Of a DNA stretch of 64,000 nucleotides, positions 44,113 through 52,732 are shown piece by piece; the first letter of the stretch is position 1, and each line of letters opens with the position of its first letter. Source of the stretch: Anaerostipes caccae L1-92 (lineage in GTDB: Bacteria; Bacillota; Clostridia; Lachnospirales; Lachnospiraceae). Both the position numbers and the translations under genes were made by a program. The notes below the pieces were generated by a model, which saw only the letters and a program-made list of their open reading frames with translations, did no database searches and was not told the DNA's origin. The stretch lies in assembly GCF_014467075.1 (NCBI RefSeq), contig NZ_AP023027.1, positions 1,987,501 to 2,051,500 on the forward strand, written 5' to 3'.

Positions 44113-45093
44113 TTACTTACTGAATTCTACGAGCAGCAGTTCCACTCCGATCCTGTCCGTAATTTTTCCGGTCTTGATTCCTTCGTCTGTGGCTGCGCAT
44201 TTTTTTATCATCTCATATAGTTCTTCTCTCTTAAATAACCGCACCTGCTGCTTCAGTTTTCCCGCTACAAATGGGGGCACTTTCAGTTCTTTCGCCATTT
44301 CTCCCTGGGATTTTCCGGCTTTCAGAAGCGACTGTGTCTGTAAAAGCTGATTGCACTGTCTCACCAGCAGAGCCAGTATCCCGAAAGGTGATTCCTTCAG
44401 CTCGATCAGATCATAATAGAGCTTTAAAACGGTATCCCGCTGCTTTTTTGCGATGGCTTCCAGCATGACAAAAATCTGATTCGTCGTCTGTGCTGTGGTC
44501 AGGGCCTCCAGATCTTCCGCCCCAATAACCTCTCTGCCCTTCGTATAGGAAATCAATTTCTCCAGCTCATTTTTGATTGTAAACATATCCTGCCCGGTCT
44601 TATAGAGAAACAGCTGAATATCTTTCTGGGTCATTTTTTTTTGTTCCTTTTTCAGCATCTGCGCAACCCACAGGACCAGGTCCTTTTCCTTCGGCGTCTC
44701 AAAAGACACCGCACATCCTTCTTTGTTAATGTATTTGTAGATTTTTGACCTTTTGTCCACATCATCTTCAATGATCAAAAGGATGGTGGTCTCCGGCATT
44801 TCCTTGAGCGCATTTAAAAAATCATCATTGCTTTTCTTCCCAAGTTCTGTCTGATCCAGCACCAAAAGACGGTAATCATTAAAAAATGGCATGGTTTGTA
44901 TCAGTTCTAAAATTTCCGGAATGTCCGTCTTTTTTCCCTCAAAATAGGAGTAATTCATCGTATCCCCGGATGGAATCAGCGCCTCTTTTAACTTATCCCG
45001 CGTCTGGGCCACCAGATATTTTTCTTTTCCATAAAATAAATATAGATTCTGATACTTCTGTTCTTTTATATGCTGTAAAACTCTTTTCATCAT
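44113..45093 (-). CDS. holA: DNA polymerase III delta subunit
   Basis: The clamp-loader subunit that opens the sliding clamp. About 326 residues. It has the AAA+-like delta fold start (LYLFYGKEKYLVAQTRDKLK), RLLVLDQTELGKKSN and a helical C-terminal collar domain ending LLVEFSK. ATG 45093 is chosen over the preceding TTG. Its stop faces the rpsT terminator. comEC-holA-rpsT order matches other Firmicutes, with two genes inserted here. Confidence 0.92.
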   Translation of the reverse strand: MMKRVLQHIKEQKYQNLYLFYGKEKYLVAQTRDKLKEALIPSGDTMNYSYFEGKKTDIPEILELIQTMPFFNDYRLLVLDQTELGKKSNDDFLNALKEMPETTILLIIEDDVDKRSKIYKYINKEGCAVSFETPKEKDLVLWVAQMLKKEQKKMTQKDIQLFLYKTGQDMFTIKNELEKLISYTKGREVIGAEDLEALTTAQTTNQIFVMLEAIAKKQRDTVLKLYYDLIELKESPFGILALLVRQCNQLLQTQSLLKAGKSQGEMAKELKVPPFVAGKLKQQVRLFKREELYEMIKKCAATDEGIKTGKITDRIGVELLLVEFSK

Positions 45094-46001
45094 CAAAGCC
45101 TTTCTCTTCCATTATATTTTCTGCACAGAGCCGTAAAATCTAAAATCATGGTCTGCTCTTCATCTTCTTTGCGGAAAGCCAGGTAAAGGGTTCTCCCGGC
45201 TTTCCCGGGGTCCAGATGAAACATCAGCAGCTTTCCCCTTTTTGCCTCTTCTTCCACCGCTTTCAGCGGCATGACGGCGATGCCCATTCCCATACTGACG
45301 GAACGTTTCATGATCTCCTTATCATGGATTTTTGCAGCCACATGAAGCTTACTCAAATCAACACCTTGTTCTTCTAAAAATCGGTCTTCATCTTCCTCCG
45401 TATCATCTGTGAGTTCTCTTAAAATAAAAGGTTCACTGAGCAGTTCCTGAAACGAATAGCCATTTTCCAGCAGATTCCTGTACTTTTCCTGATTTGGCGC
45501 AATTACCACCTGCTGATCGGTCCCGTAAGGGATAAAGGTAAGTTCCGGCACATTTTCATGTTTCCCCAGAAATCCGAGATCAGCTTCTTTTTTAAGTAAC
45601 ATCTTGACCGTATCCACACTGTTCTTCTGGACAAGAGATATGTCAGCCTCCCTGTGGAGCTGCTTAAAATCCTTTAAGATATCAGGCAGGACATACTGGA
45701 GAGCAATCGAATCCCCGGCAAGTACGAGAGAAGGCCTCTCTCCTTTCGGCCGGATGAATTCATCATATACTTGATCTCTTAACTCCAGCATTTTCCTGGC
45801 ATACTCATATAATCTCTCCCCATCTGCCGTGACTTCCACCCGTTTCGTCGTCCGGTTAAACAGACGGCAGGATAATTCCTGTTCCAGCGAAACCACATGG
45901 GCACTGACTGTGGGCTGGGAAAGAAACATAATCTTTGCCGCCTTAGAAAAACTCTGATACTTTACTACATTTATAAAAGCTTCAATCTGCCGAAATTCCA
46001 T
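45093..46001 (-). CDS. LysR-family transcriptional regulator
   Basis: A 302-residue LysR regulator. Winged helix: MEFRQIEAFINVVKYQSFSK then AAKIMFLSQPTVSAHVVSLE. The effector domain has the two-lobed substrate-binding fold with HLDPGKAGRTLYLAFRKED near the end. It overlaps the upstream MocA-like gene by 20 bp and the holA start by one base, so all three are probably one transcript. Such LysR genes beside MocA-like enzymes are often annotated as selenium- or molybdenum-related; that is context only. Confidence 0.85.
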   Translation of the reverse strand: MEFRQIEAFINVVKYQSFSKAAKIMFLSQPTVSAHVVSLEQELSCRLFNRTTKRVEVTADGERLYEYARKMLELRDQVYDEFIRPKGERPSLVLAGDSIALQYVLPDILKDFKQLHREADISLVQKNSVDTVKMLLKKEADLGFLGKHENVPELTFIPYGTDQQVVIAPNQEKYRNLLENGYSFQELLSEPFILRELTDDTEEDEDRFLEEQGVDLSKLHVAAKIHDKEIMKRSVSMGMGIAVMPLKAVEEEAKRGKLLMFHLDPGKAGRTLYLAFRKEDEEQTMILDFTALCRKYNGRERL

Positions 46002-46623
46002 GCCTTTTCCTCACTCTGCCGTAATATTCCATCAGTCTCACATAATCCTGCGGTGTATCCGTATCCATCATGCACCCGGGATCGTCATCCACCGTAACCA
46101 AAACCGTAGATTCCAGGAAATGGAGCAGTGCCCGCCTGAGACCTCCTCCTTCTCTGAATCTTAAAAGATATGGAAAACACTCCTTCGAAATCACCGGAGG
46201 ATGAATTCTCTGACCGTTTCTGGACGGAATAACGACCGAGGCCTCTGAGGCTTCGAGCCATGTAAAAAGCTTCTGATATGTGTTTTGTGCAATCATCGGC
46301 ATATCCCCCGGCACCACCGTGATGCCGTCAAAGGCCAGAGCCCTGGCTATCCCCACCTGAACGGATTCCATCATATCTCCGTGCTCAAAATTGTCATTAT
46401 GTATGATCTCTGTCCCGCTCATAGAAGCCAGTTCTTCTTCAATTTCATCTGCGCGGTATCCTGCCACCACGATGACCTTGCTGACACCGGCATTCAAAAG
46501 GCTTTTGACCGTACCGCTTATGATGGTTCCGTCACCAAACGGAAGCAGCGGCTTAAACGCCCCCATCCTCCTCGATAGCCCTGCACATGGGACAATACCT
46601 GCTATTTTCTTCTTTTTCATCAT
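45982..46623 (-). CDS. MocA/MobA-like nucleotidyltransferase
   Basis: A 213-residue NTP-transferase. The nucleotide-binding loop is GIVPCAGLSRRMGAFKPLLPFG at about residues 8-29, with the Mg-binding aspartate in ITVVPGDMPMIAQNTYQ and RRIHPP-like RNGQRIHPPVIS. Family members attach CMP or GMP to the molybdenum cofactor. The C-terminal PGCMMDTDTPQDY resembles the PDCLKDINTPEDY block of MocA. Substrate not certain. Starts right at the comEC stop (ATGATG). Confidence 0.85.
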   Translation of the reverse strand: MMKKKKIAGIVPCAGLSRRMGAFKPLLPFGDGTIISGTVKSLLNAGVSKVIVVAGYRADEIEEELASMSGTEIIHNDNFEHGDMMESVQVGIARALAFDGITVVPGDMPMIAQNTYQKLFTWLEASEASVVIPSRNGQRIHPPVISKECFPYLLRFREGGGLRRALLHFLESTVLVTVDDDPGCMMDTDTPQDYVRLMEYYGRVRKRHGISAD

Positions 46624-48890
46624 TGTTTCATTATATCAAGTTTGGGATTTAAATACCACCGCTTTCTTTCCATGGAAAACCAGAGCATTCCTGATCTGGA
46701 AGTCTCATAGATACTGCACCCCGAATCGTTCAGCCTTCTGACCGTCTCCCGGTGGGGATGCCCGTATCGGTTCTTTTTCCCCGCGGAAACGATGGCAATC
46801 TTTGGCCTGAGCTGACGGAGCAGCTCCTCTCCTGTGCCGTTTTTAGATCCGTGATGTCCCACCTTCAATATGTCAGCATGCTGTATCCCGCTCTGCACAA
46901 GCATCTCTTCCCCCTCGTTCTCCAGGTCTCCTGTCAGAAGAACACTCAAACCCCGTACCTTCAGCCGAAACACAAGGGAAGCGGCATTTTTCTCCAGCCC
47001 GGTATCCGGCCCGGGGTGCAGACATTCCATAGACCAGTCAGTCCCTGAAAACTTACTCCCCATGGACAGATAACTGACCGAAACGTGATATTGTCGGGCT
47101 TCCTTTTCTATTTCCATATATGCATGATCTTTTTTTACCCGGGGCAGATAAAGGCGCCTGATCATCCCCGACGGCAGAAGTTCTCTGATACCCGAATAAT
47201 GGTCAGAATCCAGGTGGGTGATGACTGCTGCGCTGACCGCCTGATATCCCTGTGATTTTACATAGGGTGCTATGATATACTGTCCCACATCTTGTTTGGA
47301 GGAACTTCCGCCGTCCACCAGAATCATATCCTGCCGGTTTAACGACAGGGCGATGCAGTCTCCCTGTCCCACATCCAGAAAAGAAATCTTATCCTGCTTT
47401 TTCTGCACTCCCAAGATCAAAAAGCAGCCGCATGCCAGCAGGCAGGCATATTTATGGTAAGAGCTCTTCTTCAAAGTCTTATAAAGCAGACAGAGTCCCA
47501 TATAAAATACGATGATCCACAAGAAAGAAGGTTTTCCAAGGACGAGATTCTGAACCGGCAGGCGGCGGGACAGACTTGTCCCTGCCACAACAAGCGAAAA
47601 CAAAGCAGACGCAGGGACAGAAAACAGGAAAACCGGCAGAAAAGCACTCAGGAATCCTGCCGTAAAACCCGCTGTCACGAGAGGAAGCATCAAAAAGTTA
47701 AATATAAAAGATAAAGGATAGCATTCATACTGAAAATATAAGAGAACCGGCGTCATAATGATCTGGACCACGATACAGAAGACAAATCGCCTGATCTGTC
47801 TGTCCCTGAAAGTTTTCTGTTTTCCTGCCGGCAGCACTTCCCGGTAAATACCGGCGGCCATCACCGCTCCCATGGACATCAAAAAACCTGCATCCAAACA
47901 TCTGAACGGACTTTCCAGCAAAAGCAGAAGCCCTGCCGCTCCGCCGGATGACAGCAGATCATAAGAGCGTCCGCATACCTGGGACAGCACGAAGAAAAAA
48001 AACATGAACAGGGCTCTTTTCGATGAACCGGTCATGCCGGTCATGACACAGTAAGACAAAGCAAAGGTCAGCCCGGCTGCACCGGACAGACAGACAGGAA
48101 CCCCGGCCCCTCTCAGTCTGCGGTAAATCCCTGCGCCTGCCAGCGAAATGTGCAGGCCGGAAATAGCCAGGATATGAACGATCCCGCTTTGGGTAAAGGT
48201 GTCTTTCAAATCTTTGGAAATCCCCGTCTTGTCACCCAGGATCATAGCCTCAAACATGGGCCGTATCTTTTCGTCATACTGCAAGGAAAGATTTTTTGAC
48301 ATACGGTTCCGTAAAGAGAACAACCTGCTCTTCCAAAACTTTTTCTCCTGCCCCAAAATTTCCTTCTTATCCGGAAACATCGTAAATCCGATATTCCTGG
48401 AGAGATAATAGATCCTCATATCGTTCTCTCCCAGATTGGACGGCCCTTCATGAGGCAGAAGCTCTCCCGTCAGTACAACTTTATTTCCCGGCAGTATATG
48501 GCCAAAGTCATCGTCATAGACCATCACGTCCCCGTCCAGATATAGATGCCGGTCCGGCAGATATACATGGGATAAAAGCAGAAATTCTTTCTTCTTTGTC
48601 CTCCCTTTCCACTCTGCGGTTCCCGCCGCTCTTACCTGTTCAGAGCCTCTTAACACATTTTCCTGCCGGGTGAACCTTTTGTTCTGATAAACAAACATAA
48701 GTGCTCCCGCAAGAAAGCCTGCAAAGAAAAATAAAACAGCCCTTCTCCATCCAGAAATTTGTTTCTTAAAAAAGAGCACAAATATCCCTGAAAAGAGAAG
48801 CGCTGCGAAAACCATCCGAACATCATGACATGCTGTGATTTCTCCAAGCCAACAGCCTGCAAATACTGCAAGAAATGGTCTGTTATTCAT
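46620..48890 (-). CDS. comEC: DNA uptake channel ComEC/Rec2
   Basis: ComEC forms the inner-membrane channel for single-stranded DNA in natural transformation. 756 residues. An N-terminal DUF4131 (OB-fold) region lies before a competence domain with many helices from about residue 215 (ILAISGLHISLAGAGIYR) and a C-terminal metallo-beta-lactamase domain (FLDVGQGDCIALSLN, ITHLDSDHYSGI, LKVGHHGSKNGTGEELLRQ), likely the DNA degrading part. All three parts are complete, unlike many broken copies. 2 bp after the GerMN gene. Confidence 0.94.
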   Translation of the reverse strand: MNNRPFLAVFAGCWLGEITACHDVRMVFAALLFSGIFVLFFKKQISGWRRAVLFFFAGFLAGALMFVYQNKRFTRQENVLRGSEQVRAAGTAEWKGRTKKKEFLLLSHVYLPDRHLYLDGDVMVYDDDFGHILPGNKVVLTGELLPHEGPSNLGENDMRIYYLSRNIGFTMFPDKKEILGQEKKFWKSRLFSLRNRMSKNLSLQYDEKIRPMFEAMILGDKTGISKDLKDTFTQSGIVHILAISGLHISLAGAGIYRRLRGAGVPVCLSGAAGLTFALSYCVMTGMTGSSKRALFMFFFFVLSQVCGRSYDLLSSGGAAGLLLLLESPFRCLDAGFLMSMGAVMAAGIYREVLPAGKQKTFRDRQIRRFVFCIVVQIIMTPVLLYFQYECYPLSFIFNFLMLPLVTAGFTAGFLSAFLPVFLFSVPASALFSLVVAGTSLSRRLPVQNLVLGKPSFLWIIVFYMGLCLLYKTLKKSSYHKYACLLACGCFLILGVQKKQDKISFLDVGQGDCIALSLNRQDMILVDGGSSSKQDVGQYIIAPYVKSQGYQAVSAAVITHLDSDHYSGIRELLPSGMIRRLYLPRVKKDHAYMEIEKEARQYHVSVSYLSMGSKFSGTDWSMECLHPGPDTGLEKNAASLVFRLKVRGLSVLLTGDLENEGEEMLVQSGIQHADILKVGHHGSKNGTGEELLRQLRPKIAIVSAGKKNRYGHPHRETVRRLNDSGCSIYETSRSGMLWFSMERKRWYLNPKLDIMKQ

Positions 48891-48892
48891 TT

Positions 48893-49411
48893 TTACTCCA
48901 TCGGAAGTTCTCCGAATATAAAGCTGTCCCGGTTCAGCGCGCCGATCAGTTTGCCGTCTGTATCAATGATCGGACGCCCGGAAACAGTAAATTCCACATA
49001 TCCGACCCCTTTCAGCTGTGTCAGCGTATAGACGATGGCAGCTTTGCAGATGACATCTTCATTCGGTTCAATCTTCTTATATCCAACCGAAAAATCCACG
49101 TAGGCAATATTGTTGGAAACAGTCACATTGCTGATGTTGATATCTTCCGGAATGGCTGTCTTATACTTGCTGTTCCTGCCGACCCTGGACATCTCGTCCA
49201 AAAGTTCCTCTGCTCCCAGCTGACTGTTCATTTGGACATCGATGTCTTTGTCCTTTCGGATCAGCTTCGTGTATGTTTTGTTCGTGTAGTAAATTCCTGT
49301 CCCGTCTTTTGACTGTGTATCCTCATCATCTTTCTTTGAACAGCCCGCACAGAAAATGAGCACACTGAAAAGCGTCAGAAGGATACATAATAAAATCGTT
49401 CGTTTTCTCAC
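48893..49411 (-). CDS. GerMN-domain lipoprotein
   Basis: A 172-residue lipoprotein with signal peptide and lipobox LIFCAGC (Cys23) followed by an acidic linker and one GerMN domain (about residues 40-165), seen in GerM of spore formers and in lipoproteins next to two-component systems. Function unknown; the domain is a ring-building motif in some sporulation proteins. It lies between the kinase and comEC genes. Confidence 0.85.
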   Translation of the reverse strand: MRKRTILLCILLTLFSVLIFCAGCSKKDDEDTQSKDGTGIYYTNKTYTKLIRKDKDIDVQMNSQLGAEELLDEMSRVGRNSKYKTAIPEDINISNVTVSNNIAYVDFSVGYKKIEPNEDVICKAAIVYTLTQLKGVGYVEFTVSGRPIIDTDGKLIGALNRDSFIFGELPME

Positions 49412-49425
49412 CGCCGTATCCCTCC

Positions 49426-50826
49426 TTATGCCTGATATTTGAGCGGAATTCGGACTGTAAATGTAGTGCCCTCTCCCTCTTTGCTGTACAGCTTGATTTC
49501 ACCGTTATGGACAAGAACTGCATTTTTGGTAATAGCAAGTCCCAGACCGGTTCCTCCGGTCTCTCTGGATCTGGCCTTGTCTACCCGGTAGAACCGCTCA
49601 AACACCTGTCCCTGACAGTCTTCCGGGATGCCGACGCCTGAATCCGCTACCTTCACATAAAAATATTTGTGGTCGGCATTTAAAGACACTCTCACCCATC
49701 CGTCGTCCTGGTTATACTTGATTGCATTCTCAATCAGGTTGGAGAGCGCCAGGGTCAGCTTTACCTCATCGATCTCGGCCGTTACCGGACGGAAAGATTC
49801 CAGAATCAGCTCAATGTTCCTCTGCCCTGCAATCGGTTTCAGCCGCTTCATGATCATCTCCAGCAGTTCATTGATATTGACGCTGGAAATCTCCAGCTTA
49901 GCTGCCTTTTTATCCAGTTTAACCAGAGATAAAAGGTCCGATATGATTACATTCTCCCGGTCGATCTCAGCCACAATATCATTCATAAATTCACGGTAGA
50001 GTTCCGCCGGCACCGTCTCTCCCTGCTGAAGAAGGGAATCGGCCAGAACTTTCATGGAAGTCATAGGCGTCTTCAGTTCATGAGAAACGTTGGAAACAAA
50101 TTCCTGACGTGAATTCTCAAGAACCTGTGCCTTGGCAAGAATCTCATTCATGGCCGTAACCATGTTTTTAACTTCGGTGCATCCCACGACGCTGATCATC
50201 TCATCTTCATGTCCGGAAGAAATAAAATCCAGATCCTTTTGAATCTTACGGTAGTCTTTTGTAAGCCAGTAGCTCAGCAGCGCCCCGGCGGACATACCGC
50301 AGATGATAAACGCCACCACCAGCATATTCCTCTGCTGCTTCATCTCATTGGACACAGCGACAATATCGCTCTTCGGAATCGTTGCGATGACACTTCCCAG
50401 TACCTTCTTTTTCCTGTTCCCTTTGTTCATGATCGGAATCATGATCTCTACATTGCTGCCCACCTCGGAGACAATGCGTTTCTTATTTCCTTTCATGACG
50501 TTCAGCAGTTCGTCAGAGATATAAAACTTATCCTGATAATCTGTCATTGTGTCTTTTACTATTTTATAATTACTCTTTACGACAATAATCCGTCCATGCA
50601 GGCCCGCCGCCAGTTCATTGGTCTGGTTGGAAATAGAGTTGGAGCTGTCATCAATCAAAAAATCCACTCCGACAACCTGACCAGCCAGCCACTGACACTG
50701 GCTTACAATTCCATCGATCTTCTGCTGTTCTGCCTTCTCGCTGTAGGAGTCGTTTAAAAGCTTGCTGAACAGCACCACCACGAATACCGTGATCACCAGC
50801 ACTGACATAAAAATGAGGAACTGCAT
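49426..50826 (-). CDS. Sensor histidine kinase, WalK/PhoR-like
   Basis: A 466-residue kinase: membrane helix, extracellular domain (about residues 30-170), second helix (about 168-190), a HAMP-like linker and the catalytic core with FVSNVSHELKTPMTSMKVLA (H-box), SNLIENAIKYNQ (N-box), KVADSGVGIPED and GTGLGLAI. The ATG at 50826 gives an N-terminus without a ribosome binding site. The same frame is open 16 codons further up (KHKKDRFSYFKS, as in WalK MNK...FFRS) but has only ATT as possible start, at 50868 or 50871, inside the regulator's last codons. Partner regulator is encoded just upstream. Confidence 0.9.
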   Translation of the reverse strand: MQFLIFMSVLVITVFVVVLFSKLLNDSYSEKAEQQKIDGIVSQCQWLAGQVVGVDFLIDDSSNSISNQTNELAAGLHGRIIVVKSNYKIVKDTMTDYQDKFYISDELLNVMKGNKKRIVSEVGSNVEIMIPIMNKGNRKKKVLGSVIATIPKSDIVAVSNEMKQQRNMLVVAFIICGMSAGALLSYWLTKDYRKIQKDLDFISSGHEDEMISVVGCTEVKNMVTAMNEILAKAQVLENSRQEFVSNVSHELKTPMTSMKVLADSLLQQGETVPAELYREFMNDIVAEIDRENVIISDLLSLVKLDKKAAKLEISSVNINELLEMIMKRLKPIAGQRNIELILESFRPVTAEIDEVKLTLALSNLIENAIKYNQDDGWVRVSLNADHKYFYVKVADSGVGIPEDCQGQVFERFYRVDKARSRETGGTGLGLAITKNAVLVHNGEIKLYSKEGEGTTFTVRIPLKYQA

Positions 50827-50854
50827 GCTCTTAAAGTAGGAGAATCTGTCCTTC

Positions 50855-51541
50855 TTATGCTTGGAAATAATAACCTACCCCCCATTTAGTATGTACATAG
50901 TCTGGAACTCCCGGATTTACTTCGATTTTTTCACGCAGACGCCTGATATGGACATCCACGGTCCTGGCATCACCCGGATAATCATACCCCCAAACAGTGT
51001 TCAGCAAATCTTCTCTGCTGTATACTTTATTCGGATGGAACACGAGCAGTTCCAGCAAGTCAAACTCTTTCGCCGTCAAGTTAACCTCTTTGCCGTTGAT
51101 ATGGACTCTGCGGCTGTCACAATCAATCTTTAATCCGCGGCTCTCGATCACCTTCGGTGTCTCTGCCGGAGCAGCGTGGCTGACACTTCTCCTTAAAATG
51201 GCCTTGATCCGCGCCTTCACTTCCAGAATATTAAACGGCTTGGTTACGTAATCATCCGCGCCGTACTCAAGTCCGAGGATCTTATCCATGTCGTCGCCCT
51301 TTGCTGTCAGCATGATAATCGGTACGGTCGAAAACTCCCTGATGGCCTGACACACTTCATATCCCGTAAGCTTAGGAAGCATCACATCCAGAAGGATGAT
51401 ATCGTATTGATTTTCCTTTGCAAGTCCCAGGGCTTCCTCTCCGTCATAGGCACAGTCTACCTCCATCTCATCCTGCTCAAGGCTGAACTTGATTCCTTTT
51501 ACTATCAATTTTTCGTCATCAACAACCAGTACCTTTTTCAT
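50855..51541 (-). CDS. OmpR-family response regulator, WalR/PhoP-like
   Basis: A 228-residue regulator. Receiver: VLVVDDEKLIV, phosphoacceptor in YDIILLDVMLPKLTG (Asp about 53), LTAKGDDMDKILGLEYGADDY, KPF. Winged helix with VNLTAKEFDLLELLVFHP and SREDLLNTVWGYDYPGDART, ending GVGYYFQA. The WalR-type TVWGYDYPGD is clear. It lies 14 bp after the ComEA-like gene and is followed by the kinase. Confidence 0.92.
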   Translation of the reverse strand: MKKVLVVDDEKLIVKGIKFSLEQDEMEVDCAYDGEEALGLAKENQYDIILLDVMLPKLTGYEVCQAIREFSTVPIIMLTAKGDDMDKILGLEYGADDYVTKPFNILEVKARIKAILRRSVSHAAPAETPKVIESRGLKIDCDSRRVHINGKEVNLTAKEFDLLELLVFHPNKVYSREDLLNTVWGYDYPGDARTVDVHIRRLREKIEVNPGVPDYVHTKWGVGYYFQA

Positions 51542-51555
51542 ATTTTCACCTCAAA

Positions 51556-52125
51556 CTAAACTGTTATCATGTCTTTGATTTTACGGTAGATGCCCTGTTT
51601 GATTCCCCGGATCTTCATGATATCCTCCGGCTTTTCAAAGCCTCCGTTTTCTTCTCTGTAAGAAATAATGTCGGAAGCTTTGGCCTCTCCGATCCCTGTA
51701 AGGGTCATCAGCTCTTCTCTGGATGCACTGTTTAAGTTCACCCTTTTGTCCTGAGTCCCGGAACCTCCAGTCGGTGAAGATGTATCTTCCTTCTTCCCGG
51801 CTTCCTTTTTCGAAGGCACGTAAATCTGCTGCCCGTCTTTGATCCGTTCTGCCTGATTGACACCTGCGGCTGAGGCATCCTTCGTAAATCCTCCTGCCAA
51901 AGCGATGGCGGAGACAATCCTTGCGTCCTCCGGAAGTTCATAAACTCCAGGTTTCTTCACGCTGCCGCAGACATAGACGCAGATCTTCTCCTTCTCAGAA
52001 GCTTTTTCGGTTCTTTGGGGCTCGGACCCATCATTTATCTCCATTCCGGACTTCTGTGCACATCCCGCGATGCAGAATGTCAGAAGCAGAATACCGGTCA
52101 TACATAACTTTTTTGCTCTATACAA
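51556..52125 (-). CDS. ComEA-like helix-hairpin-helix lipoprotein
   Basis: About 189 residues from a TTG at 52125, which has AAGGAGG 8 bp before; longer reading lacks a site. Lipobox LTFCIAGC anchors it outside the membrane. A SLBB domain (about residues 48-105, VYVCGSVKKPGVYELPEDAR) and a double HhH DNA-binding domain (about 130-188, VNLNSASREELMTLTGIGEA, IKGIG-like IRGIKQGIY) follow a Ser/Gly/Thr linker. This is the ComEA architecture with a lipid anchor instead of a membrane helix. It would bind incoming DNA for ComEC, encoded in the same transcript. Confidence 0.85.
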   Translation of the reverse strand: MYRAKKLCMTGILLLTFCIAGCAQKSGMEINDGSEPQRTEKASEKEKICVYVCGSVKKPGVYELPEDARIVSAIALAGGFTKDASAAGVNQAERIKDGQQIYVPSKKEAGKKEDTSSPTGGSGTQDKRVNLNSASREELMTLTGIGEAKASDIISYREENGGFEKPEDIMKIRGIKQGIYRKIKDMITV

Positions 52126-52185
52126 TCTAAGGACCTCCTTAACTGTACAAAGCGCCATCTAACCATGCGTAAAATCTCTATTGCT

Positions 52186-52214
52186 ATTGTAACTAATCTG
52201 CCTCATTTTTACAA
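52186..52214 (-). promoter_or_regulatory. Promoter of the comEA-like/two-component/comEC operon
   Basis: Minus strand TTGTAA (52214-52209), 17-base spacer, TACAAT (52191-52186), 61 bp before the TTG start. Genes from here to holA run in one direction with short gaps or overlaps. Confidence 0.65.
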
Positions 52215-52234
52215 GGACATCTTTCAGGAGAGCC

Positions 52235-52672
52235 CTATGATTTCCATTTAAAAATTAAGATGCCTGCAACAAACAATACGACGCCCGCAAGCTTCATCCA
52301 CTGAAACCCTGTTTTTTCGACCCCAAACAGTCCGAAAACCTCGATCAGGTATGAGACAATCAGCTGTGCAGCCACAATCAGCATGGCAGATTTTGCCGGT
52401 CCGAGTAAACCGATGCTCTTGATCACCGTAAAGGTAATGCCCGCACCCATGACTCCTCCCAGGAGCACATATTTCGGCGACACTTTCATGAGACTTAAAA
52501 AACTCTGATCCCTTTCCGCAAAGATCCAGACGGCAAGGCAGGTCAGCAGTCCGGTAAACTGCACGAAAGAACTGGCTGTCCACAATCCGGTCTGCTTTGA
52601 AACTTCGGTGTTAAATACACCCTGAATACTCATCAGGGCACCTGATACTAATGCTATTATAAATCCAATCAT
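52235..52672 (-). CDS. Small DMT-family transporter (YdcZ/DUF606 type)
   Basis: A 145-residue membrane protein with five hydrophobic segments (about residues 2-20, 33-52, 68-86, 92-113, 123-141). The MIGFIIALVSGALMSIQGVFN start and GAGITFTVIKSIGLLGPAKS agree with DUF606/YdcZ, half-size relatives of drug/metabolite exporters that work as dimers. Substrate unknown. GGAGG upstream, own weak promoter region between it and argD. Confidence 0.85.
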   Translation of the reverse strand: MIGFIIALVSGALMSIQGVFNTEVSKQTGLWTASSFVQFTGLLTCLAVWIFAERDQSFLSLMKVSPKYVLLGGVMGAGITFTVIKSIGLLGPAKSAMLIVAAQLIVSYLIEVFGLFGVEKTGFQWMKLAGVVLFVAGILIFKWKS

Positions 52673-52732
52673 AAAAAAACCTCCAAAGATTTGTTACCCA
52701 TAGTTTATCCCTGGAAGTTTTTGATTATACAT

